Translations under genes and position numbers: made by a program
Shown here: piece by piece, positions 1-5,818 of the stretch
How the letters are laid out: every line of letters begins with the position of its first letter
How positions within the stretch are numbered: the stretch's first letter is position 1
From: Deltaproteobacteria bacterium CG_4_8_14_3_um_filter_43_13
GTDB lineage: Bacteria; Desulfobacterota; UBA8473
Assembly (NCBI GenBank): GCA_002782605.1
Contig: PFIF01000203.1
Location: forward strand, 1 to 10,047
Reading direction: 5' to 3'
Length of the DNA: 10,047 bases
Notes under the pieces: generated by a model
The model's input: the letters and a program-made list of their open reading frames with translations, nothing else
Told to the model about the DNA's origin: nothing
Databases searched by the model: none

Positions 1-311
1 GGCCACGGGGATTAATGCCAAATCCCAAGGTTGGTACTGTAACTTTTGATGTTGCCCGTGTGGTTAAAGAGTTAAGAGCAGGGAAGGTTGATTTTAGGGC
101 TGACAAAACAGGCATAGTTCATGTGCCTGTTGGAAGGGTCTCTTTCAGTCTAGAGAAGATATTGGATAATATTATATCACTTCTCGATGTTATAATTAAA
201 GCAAAACCACCTTCAAGTAAAGGAGTGTATTTGCGTAGTGTAGTCCTTGCTTCAACCATGGGCCCTGGAATAAAGATCGACCCTCTGCATGTTAGAGGGA
301 GGTTAAAGTAA
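1..311 (+). CDS. rplA: 50S ribosomal protein L1, C-terminal part (5' end outside window)
   Basis: This is the last ~103 residues of L1, read in the frame that starts at base 3; the gene begins upstream of the window. L1 binds 23S rRNA, forms the mobile L1 stalk at the tRNA exit site, and in many bacteria represses its own rplKA mRNA. The visible part opens with the family's hallmark P-R-G-L-M-P-N-P-K-V-G-T segment, so the ATG at 15 is internal and not a start. It continues with the A-G-K-V-x-[FY]-R-x-D-K block, the K-G-V-Y segment and the S-T-M-G-P-G motif (codons about 252-269), all conserved in bacterial L1. Family length is about 230 residues, so a little under half is present. The TAA at 309-311 is followed directly by the L10 leader, as expected for an rplK-rplA-rplJ-rplL cluster. 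The identification is certain; only the 5' part is missing. Confidence 0.97.
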   Translation, partial: PRGLMPNPKVGTVTFDVARVVKELRAGKVDFRADKTGIVHVPVGRVSFSLEKILDNIISLLDVIIKAKPPSSKGVYLRSVVLASTMGPGIKIDPLHVRGRLK

Positions 312-347
312 GATTAGAGGGATAAAGTCCAGATCCTTAATTATCAT

Positions 348-384
348 AGCCTCTGAATCTACCAGAGGTTTTTATTTTGTTTTT
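348..384 (+). terminator. Intrinsic terminator / attenuator before rplJ
   Basis: CCTCTG (350-355) pairs perfectly with CAGAGG (363-368) around a 7-base loop, extendable by a G-T and an A-T pair at 349/369 and 348/370. It is followed by 369-384, where 14 of 16 bases are T. A short stem with a long T-tract fits a conditional terminator more than a full operon end, because L10, L12 and both polymerase subunits lie downstream without another promoter that I can identify. Confidence 0.7.
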
Positions 385-400
385 AATCCTTACTCAAAAA

Positions 401-406
401 GGAGGG
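401..406 (+). promoter_or_regulatory. Ribosome binding site of rplJ
   Basis: GGAGGG lies 10 bases upstream of the TTG at 417. No ATG or GTG occurs in frame between this site and the conserved N-terminus of L10, so it selects the TTG as the start. Confidence 0.75.
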
Positions 407-416
407 TTGGATACCG

Positions 417-932
417 TTGAATAGAAAATTGAAAGAACAAATTATTCCAGAGCTTAACGGGAAATTTCGAAAAGTAAAGGTTGCTATTCTTACAGACTAT
501 TGCGGTCTGAATGTAGAGGAAATAAATAGGCTGAGAAGGGAGCTTCGAAGCGAAGCAATAGAATATAGAGTTGTTAAAAATAGTATTGTAAAACTTGCCG
601 CTAAGTCTACAGAGTTAGAGTTACTGGATGATTATTTTAGTGGTCCTACTGCGATTGCTATTAGCTATGATGATCCTCTGTCTCCTGCAAAGGTTTTAAT
701 AAAATTTAGCAAGGATTATCCAAAGCTAGAGATTAAATCTGGAGTGTTAGATGGTAAAGTTATAACAGCCGATGATATTAAATTACTTGCTGAGATTCCA
801 GGCAGAGAGGCACTGCTGGCACAGATGCTATCTCTATTTGCTTCGAGTCAAACGAGCCTGGTACAGGTCTTAAATGGGATACTCTCAAAATTTATTTGTG
901 TACTAGAAGCGATTAAAGAAAAAATAAAATAA
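417..932 (+). CDS. rplJ: 50S ribosomal protein L10
   Basis: L10 (171 residues; family about 165-180) anchors the L7/L12 dimers to 23S rRNA and L11 at the base of the stalk, and as the L10-L12 complex it represses its own operon. The N-terminal globular domain is clear: a basic first helix (1-20), the sheet and helix around T-D-Y-C-G-L-N-V-E-E (26-35), the Y-R-V-V-K-N-S segment (50-56), and G-P-T-A-I-A (76-81). The A-E-I-P-G-R-E-x-L-L-A-Q-M-L stretch (125-138) leads to a long C-terminal amphipathic helix (about 143-171), the L7/L12-binding arm. From memory of E. coli L10, that arm is about 10 residues longer here, which may give three dimer sites instead of two. The start is a TTG with a GGAGGG site 10 bases upstream; no better start is available in frame. 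rplL follows after 37 bases, so the two are surely co-transcribed. Confidence 0.97.
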   Translation: MNRKLKEQIIPELNGKFRKVKVAILTDYCGLNVEEINRLRRELRSEAIEYRVVKNSIVKLAAKSTELELLDDYFSGPTAIAISYDDPLSPAKVLIKFSKDYPKLEIKSGVLDGKVITADDIKLLAEIPGREALLAQMLSLFASSQTSLVQVLNGILSKFICVLEAIKEKIK

Positions 933-969
933 CAGTTGAAATTAAATTAAAACTAGGGGGGATTAAGAT

Positions 970-1350
970 ATGGCAAAAGTTACTAAAGAAGATGTTATTG
1001 ATTTTATAGAGAATATGACAGTTCTGGAACTTTCGGGGTTTATAAAAGAATTGCAAGAGAAATTTGGTGTTTCAGCTTTAGCCCCAGTTGCTGTTGCGCC
1101 CACCGGTCAGGTGCCGGCCGAAGCAGCCGCTGAAGAAAAAACTGAGTTTAATGTAATACTAAAAGCGGTGGGGGATAAAAAAATTCAAGTTATTAAAGTG
1201 GTTAGGGCACTTACAGGACTGGGGTTAAAAGAAGCTAAGGACTTGGTTGAGAGTGCACCTAAATCTGTTAAGGAAGGGGTTCTTAAAGCAGAGATTGAGG
1301 ATATTAAGAAACAATTAGAAGAAGTAGGAGCTACTGTAGAGATTGAATAG
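970..1350 (+). CDS. rplL: 50S ribosomal protein L7/L12
   Basis: L7/L12 (126 residues, normal length) is the multi-copy stalk protein that recruits and activates EF-G, EF-Tu and other translational GTPases. Three parts are visible. The N-terminal dimerisation/L10-binding helices run over about 1-35 and end in E-K-F-G-V-S. An Ala/Pro/Val-rich flexible hinge covers about 36-58. The globular C-terminal domain covers 59-126. The factor-binding helix is intact, with K71, I72, V74, I75, K76 and R79 matching E. coli K65-R73, followed by T-G-L-G-L-K-E-A-K-D-L-V. The hinge is locally G+C-rich compared with its surroundings, as expected for Ala codons. The ATG is preceded at 8 bases by an AGGGGGG run (955-961), a strong purine-rich binding site. 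This fits the need to make several copies of L12 per L10, whose gene starts with TTG. Confidence 0.98.
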   Translation: MAKVTKEDVIDFIENMTVLELSGFIKELQEKFGVSALAPVAVAPTGQVPAEAAAEEKTEFNVILKAVGDKKIQVIKVVRALTGLGLKEAKDLVESAPKSVKEGVLKAEIEDIKKQLEEVGATVEIE

Positions 1351-1359
1351 ACCATTGTT

Positions 1360-1396
1360 CGGGAGTCGTAAATAAAATAAAACCGATTTCCGATTT
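1360..1396 (+). repeat. Degenerate 7-base repeat element in the rplL-rpoB spacer
   Basis: Bases 1360-1373 form two reverse-type units (CGGGAGT, then CGTAAAT) matching consensus YGTRARY with one mismatch. After an A-rich linker come two identical CCGATTT units (1383-1396). The segment from AGTCGTAAA (1364-1372) through the A-run to the CCRATTY unit parallels 5609-5632 behind rpoB in both order and spacing, so the two look like copies of one element. The remainder of the 126-base spacer holds only a weak 5-bp hairpin (1422-1435) and the rpoB ribosome binding site. Confidence 0.55.
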
Positions 1397-1464
1397 TGTG
1401 GGCAAAACAAAAAATACCTTTAACTTCAATAAGTTGTATAGATTCCGAGACGCTTGCCGGCTTG

Positions 1465-1471
1465 AGAGGAG
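1465..1471 (+). promoter_or_regulatory. Ribosome binding site deciding the rpoB start
   Basis: AGAGGAG lies 5 bases upstream of the ATG at 1477. The longer in-frame alternative, a TTG at 1396, has no purine-rich site in front of it and would add 27 residues that do not resemble any RpoB N-terminus I know. Confidence 0.8.
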
Positions 1472-1476
1472 TTAAT

Positions 1477-4400
1477 ATGGGTCGCTCAGTATCATTGAAT
1501 ACCCGTATGATACGAAAAAATTTTACAAGGATCCAAAAGATTATTGATATTCCGGACCTTATAGATATCCAAAAGAGGTCTTATGAAAGATTTTTACAAA
1601 AGGATATCGACCCTGATAAGCGTGAGGATATCGGGCTTCAAGAAGTGTTTAAGAGTGTTTTTCCAATAAGAGATTTCAACGGGACTTCATCCCTGGATTT
1701 CGTGAGTTATGATATGGGAGAACCGAAGTATGGGGTGGATGAATGTCGTCAGAGGGGAATGACTTATGCCCTTCCCCTTAAAGTTACTGTGCGGCTTGTT
1801 GTTTGGGATGTTGATGATGAAACAGTCACCCGAAACATTAGAGACGTTAAAGAACAGGAGGTCTATTTTGGAGAGATTCCATTGATGACTGATAAGGGAA
1901 CTTTTGTCATCAATGGAACAGAAAGAGTAATAGTTAGCCAATTGCACAGATCCCCAGGAATATTCTTTGATCATGACAAAGGTAAAACCCATGTCAGTGG
2001 TAAGTTACTTTATTCTGCAAGGATCATCCCTCAGCGGGGATCATGGATAGATTTAGAATTTGATCCTAAAGATATAATTTACGTACGTATTGATAGACGA
2101 AGAAAATTTCCGGCAACTATTTTGATTAAGGCTCTAGGTTATTCTACTGAAGATCTGTTAAATTACTATTATAAGTCTGAAAGGATCATTCTTAAAGGCA
2201 ATATGATCTATAGAAGTATGGAACCTGATCTTTTAGTAGGGGTTAAAACCTCAGACGATATCATATCTCCTGAGACTAGTGAGATAATTATTAAGAAAGG
2301 CAGGAAGATAACCCAGACTGTTGTTCGCAAGCTGATAGATGCCGGAATAAAGCATATTTCTGCTGGAGTTGAAGATATCCTGGGATGTATAAGTTCCCAT
2401 GATGTAATTGATCCTGATTCAGGGGAAGTTGTACTTAAATGTAACGACGAACTTACCCTTGAGAAATTTAAGGAGATAAAATCCAGAGGGATAAAGGAAT
2501 TTGACTTGCTTCATATCAGCGATGGAAGCATTGACTTGTCGTTGCGGAATACATTGGCTATTGACAAAATATCTAGCGCCGAAGATGCAATAATTGAGAT
2601 TTACCGAAGGTTGCGCCCTAGTGATCCACCTACTGTGGAAACTGCCACCGTCTTTTTTAGTAATCTTTTTTTTAATCCTGAGCGTTATGATCTATCAGAG
2701 GTCGGTAGATTAAAACTAAATTATAAGTTGGGTTTGAGTATTCCTTTGAAGCATAGGACACTTAGAAGGGAAGACATTCTAGAAGCTGTTAGGGTGCTTG
2801 TGGAGTTGAAGAACGGAAAGGGATCAATAGATGATATTGATAACCTGGGGAATAGGAGAGTTAAGTCGGTTGGAGAACTCGTTGAAAACCAGTACCGACT
2901 TGGTTTAGTACGAATGGAAAGGGCTATTAAGGAGAGAATGAGTTTGCAGGAGATTGAAACGCTTATGCCTCATGATCTGATTAATGCTAAGCCTGTTTTA
3001 GCCGTGGTTAAAGAATTCTTTGGCAGCAGTCAGCTTTCTCAATTCATGGATCAAACGAACCCTTTGTCAGAGGTTACTCATAAACGGCGGCTCAGTGCAT
3101 TGGGACCAGGTGGTTTGACCAGAGAGCGGGCAGGATTTGAAGTCAGAGATGTACACCCCACACATTATGGAAGAATATGTCCTATTGAAACCCCTGAAGG
3201 GCCAAATATTGGTCTAATTGTTTCTTTAAGCACTTTTGCCAGGGTTAATGAATATGGCTTTATCGAAACCCCTTATAGAGAAGTGGCTAATGGAGTCGCA
3301 ACGAAGAATATCAAGTATCTATCTGCAATAGATGAAGATGATCATATTATTGCTCAGGCTAATGCTCTACTGGATGAAAACGGAAGATTTGTTATGGATG
3401 TAATTTCTGCTCGTAAGAGTGGAGAGTTCATTATGATTTCACCAGAGGAAGTTGATTTCATGGATGTCTCTCCTAATCAACTGGTTAGTGTAGCAGCTTC
3501 ATTGATTCCATTTTTGGAGAATGATGATGCAAACAGAGCACTTATGGGTTCTAATATGCAACGACAAGCAGTGCCTCTGGTGCGTACAGATGCCCCTTTG
3601 ATAGGAACGGGTATCGAGAGTGTCATTGCTAGAGATTCAGGGGTAACTGTAATAGCGAAGAAAAATGGTGTTGTTGAAAATATAGATTCCTCTCGCATTG
3701 TAGTCAGGATTAAAGAAGAAGAAGGAAAAGAAAAAGGAAAAGAGTTAGAGAGTAGTATTGATATCTATAATCTTGTCAAATATCAACGTTCTAATCAAAA
3801 CACCTGTATTAATCAAAAGCCCCTGGTGAATGTCGGAGATGAAATAAAAAAAGGGGAAATTATTGCAGATGGTACAGCAACATATATGGGAGAGCTTGCT
3901 TTAGGACATAATGTTTTGGCAGCCTTTATGCCATGGGGTGGTTATAACTTTGAAGACTCTATTCTGATAAGCGAGAAAGTCCTGAAGGATGATAGCTTTA
4001 CTTCAATTCATATAGAGGAATTTGAGGTAGTTGCTAGAGACACAAAATTGGGAAAAGAAGAGATTACCAGAGATATACCTAATCTCGGTGAAGAGTCTTT
4101 AAAAGATCTTGATGAGAGTGGAATTATTCGTATTGGTGCTGAGGTCGGACCTGGAGACATTTTGGTTGGGAAGATTACACCAAAGGGAGAGACTCAACTC
4201 TCACCTGAAGAAAAATTACTCAGGGCAATTTTTGGTGAAAAGGCTAGAGATGTACAAGATACTTCTTTAAGGGTTCCGCCAGGGGTTCAAGGGACAGTAA
4301 TTAATGCAAAGGTATTTTCAAGACGAGGGGTAGAAAAGGATGAGAGGACAAAATATATTGAGAATTCTGAAGTATTAAGACTACTAACTGACCAGGAAGA

Positions 4401-5616
4401 TGAGATTAGTATCCTCAAGGATTGTGCTGTTCAAAAAATCAAGAAGCTCTTGATTGGAAAAACCTCTGCTACGAAATTAACAGTTGATAAAGAAGGTACT
4501 GTTTTATTAAAGAAAAGACAGGTTATTACTGAAGGAGATATTCTTAATATCCCTGTTGCTAAATGGAGGGATGTCTCAATCGTTGACGGTAAAGATATTG
4601 AGTCTGAACTTGATAGGATCATAGAGGTTTTTAATGAGCAAGTTGATTTAGTGAAATTGGTATTTGAACAGAAGATCAGCCGGATAACAAAGGGTGATGA
4701 GTTACCACCCGGGGTCATCAAGATGGTAAAAGTTAATGTTGCTGCCAAGAGGAAGCTGTCTGTTGGTGACAAGATGGCAGGTAGACATGGAAATAAGGGG
4801 GTGCTTTCCAGGATTTTGCCAGAGGAAGACATGCCCTATTTAGAAGATGGGACTCCAGTTGATATAGTACTTAATCCCCTGGGGGTTCCTTCAAGGATGA
4901 ATGTTGGACAGATTTTAGAGACTCATCTGGGCTGGGCTGCCAAGGGATTAGGTAACTGTATAAATGAATATCTTGAGAAAAACTACAGTGTTGATGCAAT
5001 AAGATCAAAAATCAAGGAGATATATTCATCCAAGGAATTCGATCAGATCATTGATGATGCCTCTGATGAAGAGATAATTGAATTGGCAAAGAAGCTTAGA
5101 AATGGAGTATATATGGCCTCTCCGGTTTTTGATGGAGCCTCGGAAGATGAGGTAAAAAAATCCCTTGCCTTAGCTGGGTTACCTGTTTCCGGCAAGACCA
5201 TACTTTTTGATGGGAGGACAGGAGAAGCCTTCGATCAAAAGGTGACTGTAGGAATGATCTATATGATGAAACTACACCACTTAGTGGATGATAAGATTCA
5301 TGCCCGATCTATTGGACCATACTCCCTGGTTACTCAACAACCGCTTGGAGGAAAGGCTCAGTTCGGTGGACAGAGGTTGGGAGAGATGGAGGTTTGGGCT
5401 CTTGAGGCGTATGGTGCTGCGTACTGTTTACAGGAGTTTCTTACAGTAAAATCTGATGATGTGTGGGGAAGAACTAAGACCTATGAAACCATAGTCAAAG
5501 GTGGGAATGTTCTGGATTCGGGATTGCCTGAATCATTCAATGTCTTGGTCAAAGAGCTTCAGAGTTTAGCGTTGGATGTGGAGTTAGTTGAGGAGCAGGG
5601 AGTGTGTAAGTCGTAA
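1477..5616 (+). CDS. rpoB: DNA-directed RNA polymerase subunit beta
   Basis: RpoB (1379 residues from the ATG at 1477; E. coli 1342) is the beta subunit, which with beta' forms the active-site cleft. The N-terminal protrusion starts at R-K-N-F...I-D-I-P-D-L-I-x-I-Q (13-34). The rifampicin region is at 519-540 (G-S-S-Q-L-S-Q-F-M-D-Q just before and within it). It keeps the sensitive residues D525, H535 and S540, equivalent to E. coli D516, H526 and S531, so rifampicin sensitivity is expected. The G-Y-N-F-E-D-S block, the A-I-F-G-E-K-A block and the active-site lysines K1099 and K1107 (K-M-A-G-R-H-G-N-K; E. coli K1065, K1073) are present. A helical insertion (about 950-1075) precedes the lysine block, as in proteobacteria. 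A charged loop (746-756) is encoded by a 33-base homopurine tract. The last codons and the stop lie in a 7-base repeat. rpoC follows after 202 bases, presumably in the same transcript. Confidence 0.98.
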   Translation: MGRSVSLNTRMIRKNFTRIQKIIDIPDLIDIQKRSYERFLQKDIDPDKREDIGLQEVFKSVFPIRDFNGTSSLDFVSYDMGEPKYGVDECRQRGMTYALPLKVTVRLVVWDVDDETVTRNIRDVKEQEVYFGEIPLMTDKGTFVINGTERVIVSQLHRSPGIFFDHDKGKTHVSGKLLYSARIIPQRGSWIDLEFDPKDIIYVRIDRRRKFPATILIKALGYSTEDLLNYYYKSERIILKGNMIYRSMEPDLLVGVKTSDDIISPETSEIIIKKGRKITQTVVRKLIDAGIKHISAGVEDILGCISSHDVIDPDSGEVVLKCNDELTLEKFKEIKSRGIKEFDLLHISDGSIDLSLRNTLAIDKISSAEDAIIEIYRRLRPSDPPTVETATVFFSNLFFNPERYDLSEVGRLKLNYKLGLSIPLKHRTLRREDILEAVRVLVELKNGKGSIDDIDNLGNRRVKSVGELVENQYRLGLVRMERAIKERMSLQEIETLMPHDLINAKPVLAVVKEFFGSSQLSQFMDQTNPLSEVTHKRRLSALGPGGLTRERAGFEVRDVHPTHYGRICPIETPEGPNIGLIVSLSTFARVNEYGFIETPYREVANGVATKNIKYLSAIDEDDHIIAQANALLDENGRFVMDVISARKSGEFIMISPEEVDFMDVSPNQLVSVAASLIPFLENDDANRALMGSNMQRQAVPLVRTDAPLIGTGIESVIARDSGVTVIAKKNGVVENIDSSRIVVRIKEEEGKEKGKELESSIDIYNLVKYQRSNQNTCINQKPLVNVGDEIKKGEIIADGTATYMGELALGHNVLAAFMPWGGYNFEDSILISEKVLKDDSFTSIHIEEFEVVARDTKLGKEEITRDIPNLGEESLKDLDESGIIRIGAEVGPGDILVGKITPKGETQLSPEEKLLRAIFGEKARDVQDTSLRVPPGVQGTVINAKVFSRRGVEKDERTKYIENSEVLRLLTDQEDEISILKDCAVQKIKKLLIGKTSATKLTVDKEGTVLLKKRQVITEGDILNIPVAKWRDVSIVDGKDIESELDRIIEVFNEQVDLVKLVFEQKISRITKGDELPPGVIKMVKVNVAAKRKLSVGDKMAGRHGNKGVLSRILPEEDMPYLEDGTPVDIVLNPLGVPSRMNVGQILETHLGWAAKGLGNCINEYLEKNYSVDAIRSKIKEIYSSKEFDQIIDDASDEEIIELAKKLRNGVYMASPVFDGASEDEVKKSLALAGLPVSGKTILFDGRTGEAFDQKVTVGMIYMMKLHHLVDDKIHARSIGPYSLVTQQPLGGKAQFGGQRLGEMEVWALEAYGAAYCLQEFLTVKSDDVWGRTKTYETIVKGGNVLDSGLPESFNVLVKELQSLALDVELVEEQGVCKS

Positions 5617-5668
5617 ACAAAAAAACCAATTCACAATTCACAACTTACGACTTACGATTCACGATCTA
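5605..5668 (+). repeat. Inverted 7-base repeat cluster across the rpoB stop codon
   Basis: Two reverse-type units, TGTAAGT and CGTAAAC (5605-5618), both match YGTRARY exactly and include the TAA stop of rpoB (5614-5616). After an A-rich linker, 5629-5663 holds five forward units with consensus AYTYACR and no interruption, followed by a decayed sixth unit to 5670. GTAAGTCGTAA at 5606-5616 is a perfect 11-base inverted repeat of 5645-5655, plus one G-U pair at the base, around a 28-base loop. No T-run follows, so this is not an intrinsic terminator. The function is unknown; it may be a mobile or expanding short repeat. Confidence 0.75.
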
Positions 5669-5678
5669 AAATGGTATA

Positions 5679-5791
5679 CGTTCACAGTTTACGGTTTGCA
5701 GTTAACAGTTGGCAAAAACTTGAGTCAAAGATGTAATTATGAATTCTTCATTAAATACAAACCGTAAACTATAAACTGAGAACAGTGAACG
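5679..5791 (+). repeat. Palindromic pair of five-unit 7-base repeat arrays before rpoC
   Basis: The left array (5680-5714) is five contiguous heptamers that all begin with GTT (consensus GTTNRCA). The right array (5756-5790) is five contiguous heptamers that all end with AAC, its mirror image. Between them are 41 A+T-rich bases. The best pairing is 13 perfect base pairs (5686-5698 with 5758-5770) plus 7 outer pairs (5679-5685 with 5785-5791). The right arm leaves a 14-base bulge, exactly two units, as expected if units are gained or lost. The right arm ends 15 bases before the rpoC ribosome binding site, so a hairpin in the mRNA could affect processing or translation there. No coding sequence is supported in this spacer. 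Confidence 0.78.
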
Positions 5792-5805
5792 GTTACCTAA
5801 AATGC

Positions 5806-5812
5806 AGGAGGG
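5806..5812 (+). promoter_or_regulatory. Ribosome binding site deciding the rpoC start
   Basis: AGGAGGG directly abuts an in-frame TTG at 5813, which leaves no spacer, but lies 6-7 bases before the in-frame GTG at 5819. That is normal spacing, so GTG is the likely start. Confidence 0.85.
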
Positions 5813-5818
5813 TTGAGT

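Larger units (their letters stand above)
312..416 (+). promoter_or_regulatory. Ribosomal protein L10 leader (candidate attenuator upstream of rplJ)
   Basis: The spacer between rplA and rplJ can form three competing helices. (1) 318-323 with 333-338, six pairs including one G-U. (2) 312-320 with 350-359, nine pairs with a single bulged G at 355. (3) The terminator 350-355 with 363-368. Helix 2 blocks helix 3, and helix 1 blocks helix 2. This is the logic of the anti-antiterminator / antiterminator / terminator scheme described for the Bacillus subtilis L10 leader, where the L10-L12 complex stabilises the upstream fold. The bases AGTCC...CTTAAT and CTACCAGAGG also resemble conserved L10-leader segments from memory. 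Position, helices and likeness support an L10 leader. The attenuation mechanism here, rather than translational repression as in E. coli, is inference from the T-rich tract. Confidence 0.72.

Noticed and set aside
15..17. ATG at 15 as the start of a small gene
   Set aside because: It is an internal methionine in the conserved P-R-G-L-M-P-N-P-K motif of L1; the frame is open to the window edge.
1422..1435. Small hairpin AACTT/AAGTT upstream of rpoB
   Set aside because: Five A+T-rich pairs are too weak to claim as an RNase III or attenuator site, though one is known in the E. coli rplL-rpoB spacer.
4060..4086. Perfect 7-base inverted repeat GAGATTA...TAATCTC inside rpoB
   Set aside because: It encodes a conserved protein segment and is short enough to arise by chance in this much coding DNA.
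4431..4832. Minus-strand open frame within rpoB, and similar ones at 7666-8106 and 1687-1992
   Set aside because: All lie wholly opposite conserved polymerase coding sequence, have low-complexity Ser/Ile/Leu-rich translations and no family likeness.
5605..5670. Intrinsic terminator after rpoB
   Set aside because: The inverted repeat is not followed by a T-run on the plus strand, the loop is 28 bases, and rpoC downstream has no clear promoter of its own.
5671..5736. 21-codon open frame in the rpoB-rpoC spacer (ATG 5671 to TAA)
   Set aside because: It has no ribosome binding site and is read mostly from 7-base repeats, whose length is not a multiple of three, so the peptide is a by-product of the repeat.
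5627..5790. Possible CRISPR array
   Set aside because: The repeat unit is 7 bases with no unique spacers between units, and half of the units are inverted; this is not CRISPR architecture.
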